30,609 nucleotides of DNA from Bacteroidetes bacterium UBA6491 (GTDB lineage: Bacteria > Bacteroidota > Bacteroidia > NS11-12g > UBA9320): the NCBI GenBank assembly GCA_002436505.1, contig DJML01000085.1, forward strand, positions 1 through 30,609, given 5' to 3'. Below are positions 1-9,800 of this stretch, piece after piece. Position 1 is the stretch's first letter. Every line of letters begins with the position of its first letter. A program made the position numbers and the translations under genes. Under the pieces are notes generated by a model that searched no databases, was not told the DNA's origin, and was given only the letters and a program-made list of their open reading frames with translations.

Positions 1-14
1 TGGAAGAAATAACA

Positions 15-164
15 CTACGGAGAATTGGGGTATTTGGTTTCCGCATGTTCGATCTTCTGGATCTTAAAGATACTTCCATACTGATCCTGGATCGTACAGT
101 TCATTTACGCGTGTCCTGATAAAGCAGCGAAGGCAGCGATTAGGATTGTGAACGTTCGTTTCAT
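15..164 (-). pseudogene. broken small secreted-peptide gene
   Basis: Reading down from an ATG at 164, the first 19 codons encode a complete signal-peptide-like sequence, MKRTFTILIAAFAALSGHA, with a basic N-terminus, hydrophobic core and A-x-A-like end. Codon 20 is TAA (107-105). The frame then continues as MNCTIQDQYGSIFKIQKIEH and about nine more residues to a TAG at 15-17. Bacteroidota signal peptides are often followed by Gln, and CAA (Gln) is one transition away from this TAA, so an intact ancestor reading ...GHAQMNC... is a natural inference. The intact product would be about 49 residues with no domain I recognise. It may be a true pseudogene, a sequencing error, or two tiny frames with restart at the ATG touching the stop (TAAATG). 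Confidence 0.4.
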
Positions 165-377
165 ACAATAAAAAGGTATGCGAACATATGAAATTCTGAG
201 GGCATTGGATTGAACCAAAGTGTATCGATTTGTGATACTCTTAGAGTTCAAATCAGTCAGGGCGAAAAATGTCCATTAGGTTTTATATGTAACTGAGGGA
301 AGTGTTCCGTTCGGTTACGGAGATATGTAGATTTTATTTTGGTCATTCCGAACTATTTTCTAACACCCATTTCTCAC
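165..377. other. non-coding gap with small inverted repeats
   Basis: I see no convincing gene. There is a short inverted repeat, GTATC (222-226) and GATAC (234-238), and another TCCG...CGGA repeat near 305-321. Neither is followed by a T-run, so they are weak as terminators. They could be regulatory sites for the flanking minus-strand frames, but nothing here proves it. Confidence 0.3.
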
Positions 378-632
378 CTATTCTATACCTTTTCCGCGTA
401 TAAGGTCTCCCAAGGCTATAAGCCCCATTCCGAATGTGAGTAGAAGGTGATCTCCAACTACGCCATAACCCGCTGCTTCGGTGATGAACAAACCCAGTCC
501 CGTCGCAATAATGCCGAAAACCTGTAATATATACCCTGCTGCCAGCCCTAATACAGGGACTTGTATCCGTATGTTTAATACTTCTGCATATAAAATCGAA
601 TCTTCTCTCTCTTTCAATTGAAATACAAACAT
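378..632 (-). CDS. possible small integral membrane protein (84 aa)
   Basis: The frame begins with ATG at 632; an in-frame TTG lies seven codons upstream at 653. The product starts MFVFQLKEREDSILYAEVLN, a charged amphipathic stretch, followed by two hydrophobic segments at about residues 25-48 and 61-77, and ends in a short basic tail, RGKGIE. That predicts a small inner-membrane protein with two helices. I do not recognise a family. It stands alone between a decayed peptide gene and a tRNA region, with no clear -7 box upstream. A chance open frame is possible, but continuous hydrophobic helices with charged ends favour a gene or a recent remnant. Confidence 0.4.
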   Translation of the reverse strand: MFVFQLKEREDSILYAEVLNIRIQVPVLGLAAGYILQVFGIIATGLGLFITEAAGYGVVGDHLLLTFGMGLIALGDLIRGKGIE

Positions 633-653
633 AGCGGAGTCGCTACTTAGCAA

Positions 654-844
654 AACGCCTTTCTCCCGATCACCATCTAGCTTAATTTTTTAATCTATTA
701 ATATTATTAATTTTAATGTGTTTCAAGTTTATTTCGACGCAGGGCATTCAAAGTTAGGGGGCATAATTAATAATTCATAATTCGAGCGGGAGACAGCCTT
801 ATATCGGACCGCTAGTTAGATAATTGGCTAAACTTTCCGCTTTG
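654..844. other. AT-rich intergenic stretch, no gene seen
   Basis: This is the first part of a 309-base gene-free gap (654-962). Bases 676-725 are very AT-rich. I find no open frame with coding character on either strand. The remainder of the gap holds the tRNA-derived fragment and the terminator listed separately. Confidence 0.4.
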
Positions 845-874
845 GTAGCCCCGGCAGGAATTGCTGACGAACCT
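845..874 (-). repeat. partial copy of the tRNA-Arg 3' half
   Basis: Bases 845-861 are identical to 962-978, which cover the acceptor 3' strand and T-stem of the tRNA-Arg gene. After a 6-base insertion (862-867), bases 868-874 again match 979-985. In all 24 of 24 tRNA bases are retained, in the same orientation, about 117 bases beyond the 3' end of the intact gene. Further along, 901-909 carries the T-arm sequence CGATTCCTG in the opposite orientation. A decayed duplicate tRNA is one explanation. The other is a scar of an integrase that targets tRNA 3' ends, which leaves exactly this kind of direct repeat. No integrase gene is present. Confidence 0.6.
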
Positions 875-923
875 CATGCCTCGATTGTCAGTATAAACCC
901 CGATTCCTGGGTGGCCCTAAATA

Positions 924-957
924 AATAAGGGGGATGACAATTGTCATCCCCCTTATT
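924..957 (-). terminator. intrinsic terminator after tRNA-Arg (perfect palindrome)
   Basis: Bases 924-957 form a perfect inverted repeat with 17-base arms centred between 940 and 941. The core stem contains five G:C pairs in a row. Read on the minus strand it begins 6 bases after the tRNA discriminator base and runs into TTATTTATTT, a U-rich tail in RNA. This is the expected end of the metG-tRNA transcript. The symmetry means it could also stop transcription arriving from the other side. Confidence 0.85.
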
Positions 958-962
958 CAAAG

Positions 963-1034
963 TAGCCCCGGCAGGAATCGAACCTGCATCTAAAGTTTAG
1001 GAAACTTCTATTCTATCCATTGAACTACGGGGCC
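963..1034 (-). tRNA. tRNA-Arg (anticodon CCU)
   Basis: Read on minus, the sequence folds as a full cloverleaf. The acceptor is GGCCCCG with CGGGGCT (G1-U72 wobble), the D-stem GTTC/GAAT, and the anticodon stem GAAGT/ACTTT. The 7-base loop TTCCTAA gives anticodon CCT, and the T-stem is GCAGG/CCTGC with loop TTCGATT. The discriminator base is A at 963 and no CCA is encoded. It decodes AGG, an Arg codon used often in the neighbouring coding regions. The gene starts 5 bases after the metG stop codon, so it is probably cut out of the metG transcript by tRNA-processing nucleases, and it ends at the palindromic terminator. Confidence 0.93.
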
Positions 1035-1039
1035 AAATA

Positions 1040-3037
1040 TTATGTTACCGGCGAACCGTTGTCCGCTCCTCCGGTTGGCGCTACAAATTTCAGTTTTCCT
1101 GATGAATCTTCCGCCATTAATATCATTCCATTTGATTCTATTCCTCTTAATTTTCTCGGTGCCAGGTTTGCTACCACTACCACATGCTGCCCCTTGGCTT
1201 CCTCTGGTGTAAAGTGTTCCGCGATCCCGGAAACTATGGTTCTAACCTCAAACCCAAGATCGACGGTCAGTTTCAGCAATCGGTCGGCCTTTTCTACTTT
1301 TTCTGCTTCTGTAATGGTCCCTACCCGCAGATCTAGTTTTGCGAAGTCGTCATAAACTATCTCAGGTTTTATCGTCTGTTCATTTTTATCCTCCATCTTC
1401 TCTTCTTTCTTGAGTTTGTTTAGCTGAACCTCAATGATATCATCTTCTACCTTGGTGAAAAGCAATTCACCGGTGTTCATGATCTGCCCGGCGTTAATTT
1501 TATCTCCTTTACTTAGATTCATCATTTCCCTGATCCTTTCTCCTGTCCTCGGAAGGAAAGGCATGATCTGATCAGCAAACATCAGCATCAGCTCCGCACT
1601 TGCCCTTAAGATCGTTCCTGTCTCCTCCGGATTCTCTTTGATCAGTTTCCACGGTTCTGTTTCCTGAAGGAAGCGGTTTCCTAAACGGGCGATGTTCAGC
1701 AACTGGGCCTGCGCTTCCTTAAATCTGAAATTTTCTGCAGATTCATCCGCTGATCGCACATATTCATTCGCTTCAGCAAATACCTCTTCGTATTTTCCGG
1801 GATCATATTCCTGTATGGCTCCGTCGAAATATTTTTGGGTAAGTACAACTACCCGGTTTACCCAATTGCCCAATATGGCAACAAGCTCATTGTTTACCCT
1901 TGCCTGGTAATCTTTCCAGCTGAAATCTGCATCTTTTGTCTCCGGTGAAATGGATGTCAGCACATACCGTAACTCATCTTCCCTTCCGGGCATTTCCCTC
2001 AAATACTCATGCAACCAAACTGCATGGTCTCTGGAAGTGGAGATCTTGTCACCTTCAAGGTTCAGGAATTCATTGGCGGGGACATTCTTCGGAAGTATGA
2101 AATCTCCGTGCTCGTGAAGCATTGCCGGAAAGATGAGGCAGTGAAAGACAATGTTGTCTTTACCTATAAAATGGGTTAACTCCGTTCTTTCATCCTTCCA
2201 CCACTTTTCCCAGTCCGGCGTTATTTCTTTCGTTGCGGATATGTACCCGATCGGGGCATCAAACCACACATACATCACCTTCCCTTCGGCTCCCTCAACA
2301 GGGACCGGTATCCCCCAGTCAAGATCCCTGGTCATGGCCCTTGGCCTTAAGCCATCATTCAACCAGCTCATGCATTGGCCGTAAACATGTGATTTCCAAT
2401 CTGCTTTGTGGCTATCTATAAATTCGTTAAGAAAGCTTTCCTGTATACGGTCCAGCGGCAAAAACCAGTTCTTTGTTTCTTTCAGCACCGGGGCATTTCC
2501 AGTCAATGCAGATCGCGGATTGATAAGTTCTCTGGGGCTTAATGATGTCCCGCATTTTTCGCACTGATCTCCATAGGCATTCTCGTTGCCGCAGTTCGGA
2601 CACGTCCCTGTGATATAACGGTCTGCAAGAAACTGGTTTGCTTCCTTATCAAAATACTGCTCTGTGGTGTCCACAGTGAATACCCCTTTTTCGAGCAATT
2701 TCAGGAAGAAATCCCTGGCCATTTCATGATGGACCGGTCTTGAGGTGCGGGAAAAATTGTCGAACTGGATTCCAAATTCCGTCAGTGCATTTTTGATCAG
2801 ATCGTAATACTGGTCAACGACATGTTGAGGGGTGGTGTGCTCCTTTCTGGCCTTGAGCGTAATAGGTACGCCGTGCTCATCCGTACCGCTGACGAAAAGA
2901 ATGTCCTTCCCTTTCATTCTCAAATAACGTGCATAAATATCTGAGGGCAGCAGGCAGCCGGCGAGATGCCCGATATGAATAGGCCCGTTGGCATACGGCA
3001 ATGCGCAGGTGATTAAATGTCGTTGAGGTGATCCCAT
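1040..3037 (-). CDS. metG: methionyl-tRNA synthetase
   Basis: This enzyme charges tRNA-Met with methionine in the cytoplasm. The class I HIGH motif is at about residues 21-24 (PIHIGH) and the KMSKS-type loop is KISTSR, near residue 340. Between them is a zinc-binding knuckle with CPNCG and CEKCG. The C-terminal hundred residues (from about DFAKLDLRVG) form the EMAP/Arc1p-like tRNA-binding domain that dimerises many bacterial MetRS. The length, 665 aa, fits the long form (E. coli has 677). An in-frame ATG exists at 3076, but a strong -7 box lies downstream of it at 3054-3046. The ATG at 3037 also places the protein start (MGSPQRHLITCALPYANG) where family members begin, so I chose 3037. The tRNA-Arg gene follows after 5 bases. 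Confidence 0.96.
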   Translation of the reverse strand: MGSPQRHLITCALPYANGPIHIGHLAGCLLPSDIYARYLRMKGKDILFVSGTDEHGVPITLKARKEHTTPQHVVDQYYDLIKNALTEFGIQFDNFSRTSRPVHHEMARDFFLKLLEKGVFTVDTTEQYFDKEANQFLADRYITGTCPNCGNENAYGDQCEKCGTSLSPRELINPRSALTGNAPVLKETKNWFLPLDRIQESFLNEFIDSHKADWKSHVYGQCMSWLNDGLRPRAMTRDLDWGIPVPVEGAEGKVMYVWFDAPIGYISATKEITPDWEKWWKDERTELTHFIGKDNIVFHCLIFPAMLHEHGDFILPKNVPANEFLNLEGDKISTSRDHAVWLHEYLREMPGREDELRYVLTSISPETKDADFSWKDYQARVNNELVAILGNWVNRVVVLTQKYFDGAIQEYDPGKYEEVFAEANEYVRSADESAENFRFKEAQAQLLNIARLGNRFLQETEPWKLIKENPEETGTILRASAELMLMFADQIMPFLPRTGERIREMMNLSKGDKINAGQIMNTGELLFTKVEDDIIEVQLNKLKKEEKMEDKNEQTIKPEIVYDDFAKLDLRVGTITEAEKVEKADRLLKLTVDLGFEVRTIVSGIAEHFTPEEAKGQHVVVVANLAPRKLRGIESNGMILMAEDSSGKLKFVAPTGGADNGSPVT

Positions 3038-3045
3038 TTTGCGCT

Positions 3046-3054
3046 GCAAAGATA
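3046..3054 (-). promoter_or_regulatory. metG -7 promoter box
   Basis: The minus strand reads TATCTTTGC, a full match to the Bacteroidota -7 consensus TAnnTTTG, 8 bases before the metG ATG at 3037. A weak -33 candidate (TTA) lies near 3072. The box argues against the longer start at 3076. Confidence 0.65.
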
Positions 3055-3167
3055 ATCTTTGATCGTTTGTAACCATATTTTCATGAATGGATAGGAGCCT
3101 TTTGTGCGTACAATACTATTTGTGTAAAATAATTCATTTCTAAATTCATCTCTTTCGTACAATCTCC

Positions 3168-3175
3168 TATCTTGC
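3168..3175 (+). promoter_or_regulatory. ruvA -7-like box
   Basis: TATCTTGC is close to TAnnTTTG, with one T missing, and ends 1-4 bases before the two candidate ruvA start codons. If used, the mRNA would be leaderless or nearly so. It is divergent from the metG promoter about 115 bases away. Confidence 0.4.
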
Positions 3176-3179
3176 AATG

Positions 3180-3764
3180 ATGTACGAATTTGTGGCAGGA
3201 AATGTTGAAGAGATATCACCTACCCATGTGGTAATTAACACACACGGCGTCGGATATTTTATTCATATCTCTCTTAACACTTTTGAGAATATCCGAGGGA
3301 ACAATAACCTTAAGATCTACACCCACCTGGCTGTAAAAGAGGACAGTCATACATTGTTTGGTTTTGCAGACAAAAAGGAACGCATGTTATTCAGACACCT
3401 AATAAGTGTGAGTGGAATAGGAACTGCGACGGCCCGCATGGTATTGTCATCTTTAAATGAAAATGAGATTATAGGGGCAATATTGAACGGGAACGTGGCG
3501 TTGTTGAAATCGATCAAAGGGATTGGTCCAAAGGCTGCACAGCGTATGATCCTGGAGTTACAGGATAAGCTGGGCAAGCTCGATGTGGATTACGAACTTA
3601 TGAAAGGGGGGTTGTCAACTCACATGAATGAAGCAACCGATGCATTGCTGGCCTTAGGGTTTGGAAGAACAGCCATTGAAAAAGTACTGGTAAAAGTTAG
3701 TAATGAACTGGGAGAAGGTTCGGACACAGAGCAATTGATTAAGAAGTCATTGAAATTATTATAA
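3180..3764 (+). CDS. ruvA: Holliday junction DNA helicase subunit RuvA
   Basis: RuvA tetramers bind four-way DNA junctions and direct the RuvB motor during recombination and repair. The N-terminal OB-fold (about 1-65) has the expected start, MYEFVAGNVEEISPTHVVIN. Two helix-hairpin-helix motifs follow, SVSGIGTATARMVL and LKSIKGIGPKAAQRMI. After a linker, the C-terminal three-helix domain that contacts RuvB begins at about residue 148 (ATDALLALGFGRTAIEKV). The 194-aa length is normal. Two ATGs are adjacent (3177 and 3180); I took the second because family members start MYxF. sprA follows on the same strand after 96 bases, an arrangement common in Bacteroidota. Confidence 0.95.
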   Translation: MYEFVAGNVEEISPTHVVINTHGVGYFIHISLNTFENIRGNNNLKIYTHLAVKEDSHTLFGFADKKERMLFRHLISVSGIGTATARMVLSSLNENEIIGAILNGNVALLKSIKGIGPKAAQRMILELQDKLGKLDVDYELMKGGLSTHMNEATDALLALGFGRTAIEKVLVKVSNELGEGSDTEQLIKKSLKLL

Positions 3765-3770
3765 TTTTGC
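3762..3770 (+). promoter_or_regulatory. possible sprA -7 promoter box
   Basis: TAATTTTGC matches TAnnTTTG and overlaps the ruvA stop codon, about 90 bases before the sprA start. A small hairpin (GGGCA...TGCCC, 3827-3842) lies in the presumed leader. Transcription from ruvA may also continue into sprA. Confidence 0.35.
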
Positions 3771-3860
3771 ACGCTTACATTAAGCTAAATATCTGCGTAT
3801 CGAAAAAGTTCTACCAACGAAGGGCATTTAATTGCCCAAACGAGAAATTAGATTAAGGCG

Positions 3861-6800
3861 TTGAAATTAATTGGACGGAACGTATTATTAACCGCTGCAA
3901 CATTGTTTTGCTTTTTGTGGCTGTCTTTTAATCACGAACCTGCGTTCGCAGTTTCTGACCTTTCTTATGATTTTTTCCTTGCTCCACCTGATTCCACATC
4001 CGCAGACGATAGCCTTATTTACCCTATTCGAGATAAAAAAGAATATGAGGATGAAGAGCCTCGTCAGTTCGATCTGAAAAAACCGGAAAACATCACCGAA
4101 AAGGTGACCTACAATCCGGATGACAACACGTATACCATACAGTCAATGATCGGCAATACCCCGATCGGCAATCCGAAAACAATGTCTTCCAGCGCTTATT
4201 ATGCGCGGAGAGCGGAACAGGACCAAAAGAATTATTTCAGGGAGAAATCTGAAGCTACGAATTTTGTGCGTAGCAAAGGATTCAACCTCGGAGGACTGAG
4301 TATCCCTGATCCTGAGGACTGGACCAAAAATGGTTTTATTGATATTCGGCCAAGCGGATCGGCGGAAGTGATCTTCGGAGGAAACTGGAACAAGGTAGAG
4401 AACCCGAATTTCACTGCACGACAGCAACGAAACGGGCAGTTCGACTTTAAGCTTAAAATGCAGGTCAATGTTACCGGACAGATCGGTGATCGCATTAAAG
4501 TAAATACGAATTACAACACGGATGCAACGTTCGAATTTGACAACCAGATGAAGCTTAACTGGGAAGGGAAAGAGGACGACATTATTAAATCCGTTGAACT
4601 GGGTAACGTAAACCTGCCATTGACCGGTTCATTGATACAGGGTAGCCAAAGCCTTTTTGGGGCCAAGGTAAAAATGCAATTCGGTGCATTGACAGTGACA
4701 ACAATTGTCACCCAGGATAAAGGTGAAACTCGTGAGACCCAGATCACAGGTGATGCACAGGTAACGCAGTTCAACATCAAGGCCAGTGATTACGACGCGA
4801 ACAGACACTTTTTCCTTGCACAGTATTTTGCTGAAAACTATGATCGCTCGCTGTCAAACCTGCCGGTGGTGCAATCCAATGTAAGGATCAATTACATTGA
4901 GGTGTGGGTCATGAACAGAAGCACCAACTATAATAATACCGGTAACCTGATCGCAATGATGGACCTTGGTGAAGATCAAACGTACAGGGATTGGGGAAAG
5001 CCAGGAGCGGAACCTTTTCCTGACAACCGGTCCAACCTGCTTTATGAAACCATAAAGACCGACCCCGCTCTCGGTGATATAAACACGATCACTAGCCAGT
5101 TCAACAATGTGTACCCTCAGAAAAAAATGCAGACAGGGGTGGATTACGTGATCCTGAACAATGCGAGAAGACTGAATGAACAGGAATTCACCTACAACGA
5201 ACGCTTAGGGTATATCTCTCTTAACCAGGCACTTAATTCAGACGAAGTGCTGGCGGTGTCCTACGAATATCAGTACAACGGAAGGATCTATAAAGTGGGT
5301 GAATTTGCGCGTGACAACCCTCCCACACAAAGGGATATAGGGACACTGATCGTTAAAATGCTGAAATCAACCATCATCAAAACAAATCTTCCCACCTGGG
5401 ACCTGATGATGAAGAACGTTTACTCGCTCGGTGCTTTCAATATGCAAACCGAAGACTTCAGTTTCAATATTGTGTATTCCGATGATAAAGGCGCTGGGGA
5501 TGTAAATTATCTGCCTGTTGAGAGCTCTGAGAAAAAACTGAAGAATAAGATACTTAATGAGGTGTTTAACCTCGACAGGATGAACCGTCTTTATGAAGCC
5601 AAACAGGACGGTCTGTTTGATATTATTGAAGGGGTGACCATCCAGACGCAAAAGGGGCGGATCATTTTCCCTGTCAGGGAACCGTTCGGTGATTTCTTGC
5701 GCGAAAAATTCACTAGTCCGGATGGTAAGTCGGCAGATTATTATGCCTTCGATGCCCTTTACGATTCTACAAAATGGGATGCTGAACAGGATGTGCAGCA
5801 CGATAAATTCTTCCTTCGCGGAAGCTATAAAGGATCTTCAAGCAACCAGATACGGCTTCAATGTTTTAACGTACCCCAGGGATCTGTAACTGTAACGGCC
5901 AATGGATCCGTCCTTAATGAAGGGACTGACTACGTGGTAGATTATACCATCGGTGTTGTGACCATCGTAAATGAAGGCATCATGAGCTCAGGTGCGGTGA
6001 TTAAGGCCTCCTGCGAAAGCAATTCTCTTTTCAATATCCAGCAGAAAACAAAGCTTGGGACCCGGCTGGATTATATTGTATCGGACAAACTGTTGCTGGG
6101 GGGTACTATTCTTCATTTATCAGAAAGACCTCTTACCCCGAAAACGAATATTGGTGAAGAACCATTGTTAAATACCATCTGGGGCTTCGACGGTGCTTAT
6201 AATACCAAATCGCGAATGCTGACCAGGCTGGTTGACAGGATTCCGCTTATTGAAACCAAAGAAGAATCATCCGTTGCTCTTACCTGGGAGTTTGCACAAA
6301 TCATACCGCATAAACCAAGAAGTATTGGAAATACGGAAAGGGGTACTTCATTCATAGATGATTTTGAAGCAGCTGAAACACCCTATGAACTTAAAGAATG
6401 GACGAGCTGGAGGATAGCGAGTATCCCACAACACCAGCCTGAATTGTTCCCTTATGCCGCTGTGAATCCTCAACTTGAAAATAACAGGAGGGCAAAACTT
6501 GCGTGGTATAGGATCGATCCGATCTACCAGAACTCTCAGAAAAGAACGCCGGAACATTTAAAGAAAGATGTCCTTCAACGCTCAAGTCATTTTACAAGAA
6601 TCATTTCTCTGACAGAGGTGTATCCTGAAAAACAGCTTCCACAGGGAACTCCGCAATCTATACCTACCCTCGACCTTGCTTATTACCCTAAAGAAAGAGG
6701 GGATTATAATTTTGATGTCGACAAACTGAATGCCGATGGCAGCTTGCAAAACCCGAAAAACAGGTGGGCCGGTATTTCGAGACGGATTGAGACCACGGAT

Positions 6801-9800
6801 TTTGAAGCCGCAAACATTGATTACATCGAAATATGGATCATGGACCCATTCCACCAGGAGCGACTGAATCCTGCCGGGACCATGAACAGCGGACAACTGT
6901 ATCTGAACATCGGAAGTGTTTCTGAAGATGTGCTTCCTGACAATTCTTTTTCACAGGAACAGGGCCTCCCTACTCAGAACAACCCTGACACCGCCATCAA
7001 AACACCGTATGCCTTCGTGCCAAGAGTGCCCAGTTTACTAAGTGCCTTTGACAACAATCCTTCTGCCAGGCCTTTACAGGACGTAGGTTTGGATGGGATG
7101 AACGATGCGCAAGAACGGGAGTTCCATAGCCAGTACCTTCAGGATCTGGAAGCTAAATTTGGCAGTACCTCTAAAGCATACATCGATGCGTATAACGACC
7201 CGGCAGGAGACAATTACCTGTTTCACAGGGATCCTTCCCTGGACGGAGCTGAGGCACCTATTCTGGAACGATATAAGAGATACAATTCTACACAGGGCAA
7301 TTCAACTGTGGAGCGACGAAGCGATGACCAGACACCTATGGCTGCATACGTCAGACCTGATGAAGAAGATATCAATGGCGACAGAACCCTGGACCTTACC
7401 GAAGAGTATTTTCAATACCGGATCGATCTTAGCAGGTCCGAACTAAGGGTCGGAAACGGATACATTGCGGACGAGACAAAGGTCTATGCTGAAAGAGAGG
7501 ATAAAGGAGCTAAACCTGACAGTATTCGGTACTACCAGCTGAAGATACCGGTAAGGGAGTACGAGAAGCGGGTCGGGGGCATTCAGAACTTTAAATCCAT
7601 TCGTTTCATGAGAATGTTCCTGACAGGATTTGATGACAGCGTGGTCGTTCGTATACTTTACATGAACATGGTTCGCGCTGACTGGCGACGCTACCCTAAA
7701 AGTCTTAAAGAACCTCCATCGATCGGGCCGCCGCCAAATCCGCTGGACCCAACAGAATTTGTGATCTCTACTGTCAATATTGAGGAAAACAGCAGCCGTA
7801 AACCCATAAGGTATGTTGAACCACCAAACATCTCAAGGGAAGTTGACCCGACTCAACCGGTGCAGGTGCTTCAAAATGAACAGTCTCTTTCCCTGCGTGT
7901 TTGTGAGCTCGAAAAAGGAGATGCCCGTGGTGCTTTCAAGGTTACTGAGCTAGATATCAGGAACTATGAAAAGATCAAAATGTATCTTCATGCCGAAGGT
8001 AAAAATGTCAAAGATGGAGATGTGTGGGCATACATTAGAATGGGTACAGACCTTGAAAACAACTATTACCAGTACGAGTTGCCATTGAGGATCACGCCAA
8101 CTGGGTCTTTCGTCAAGGAGGACATCTGGCCAAGCGAAAATAATCTTGAGATCACACTTGAGGATTTCTATAACCTGAAACTTGAAAGGAACCAGATCCT
8201 AGGAAACAATACCGCACCTTATTCTAAAACACTGGACAATGGACACCGGATCAGAGTCATTGGTCTGCCTGACCTGAGTGAAGTGCGCTCTATGATGCTT
8301 GGTGTTATGAACCCTAAGGAAGGCACCGGACCTGAGTATATGTGTGCTGAAGTATGGTTTAACGAATTACGGGTATCCGGGCTCGCAAACAAAGGCGGAT
8401 GGGCGGCAAATGCAAGGCTCGTTACACAACTGGCGGATTTTGCCAAAGTAAATGTATCCGCTAATTATCAGGCCATTGGTTTCGGAGGAATAGATAAGAC
8501 ACTTAACGAAAGAAGCCTGGAACAGACCTTCCAGTACGATATTTCGTCCAATATTGAATTAGGTAAATTCTTCCCTGTAAAATCTGGCATAACAATTCCA
8601 ATGTTTATTGGATGGAACGAGAACTTCATAAACCCAAAATACTATCCGCTCAACCCGGACATACTGTACTCTGAGGCACTCAAATTTGCCCCGAATGAGG
8701 AAGAAAAAAAGAAAATTAAAGAAACCTCTCAGGATTATACCAGCAGGTACAGCCTGAACTTCCTTAATGTTAAAAAGAACAGGACCGGTAGCGGGAATCC
8801 TCACATCTGGGACATTGAAAACTTTAGTTTCTCATACTCATACCAGAATGTTTATAGAAGGAACCAGATCGTTGAGGAGAATTTCATTAAGACACACAAG
8901 GCCTCCATACAATACGGGTTTTCGTCTAAAGCAAGGGCCTGGGAGCCATTCAGGACAAAGATCAAAAGCAAGCGATTGGTGCTTATCAGGAACTTCAACC
9001 TGAACCTTGTCCCGAACAGTTTTGGGGCACGCCTGGATGTCGACCGTCATTATGCTGAGTTACAAAACAGAAGCAATGACAATTTTAACGCCATAGTGCC
9101 GCGATTTTATGATAAGTCGTTTACGATGCAGCGTTTGTATACCCTGAACTGGAACTTAACCAAGAGCCTGAAATTCGACTACAATTCAACGGCCGATGCT
9201 TGGATAGAAGAGCCTTTCGGGCCGATAGATACGGAAGAAAAGAGGGACACGATCAGAAAGAATTTATACAACCTGGGGACACTGAGGACGTTCAACCAGA
9301 CAGCAAACGTAAACTACACTCTTCCACTTCGACAGACAAGGTTATTCAACTGGATAAATGTCACTGCAAGATATACCGCAAATTATGGATGGTCCACCGC
9401 GCCCCCGGCAGTTAAATCACTTGGTAACACCATTCAGAATTCGCAAACTATCAGTCTGAACTCAAATTTGAATTTCAACACGTTCTATAATCGGTTCAAG
9501 GTTTTGAGAAAGATCACGACAGATCAACCAAAACGGAAACCTACACGAACCACTAATGATGAGGATGGGGCAGATGAAGAGTCAACAGAAGAAAAAGATC
9601 AAAAGAAAAAGGAGGATGAGATAAATCCAATTGTCAAAGGTGCCGGAAGGTTCCTGCTTATGTTGAAACAGGCCTCTTTTACTGTAACACAGACCAACGG
9701 AACCACAATTCCAGGATTTATCCGCGAACCGGATATCCTTGGACAAAATTTTGGCTACAATGCTCCTGGTTTTGAGTTCATTGCTGGTTTACAGGATCCT

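Noticed and set aside
769..840. Possible second degenerate tRNA (GAGCGGGAGAC ... CCGCT)
   Set aside because: The pairing AGCGG/CCGCT is present but no D-arm, anticodon arm or T-loop can be placed, so chance similarity is likely.
1020..1355. Open frame on plus antisense to the metG 3' end and the tRNA
   Set aside because: It has no recognisable domain, lies fully opposite a certain gene and is rich in Ser/Thr as expected from a reverse-strand shadow.
5367..5801. 144-residue minus-strand frame inside sprA
   Set aside because: The plus-strand SprA frame is certain here; the antisense product has no coherent features and no promoter box.
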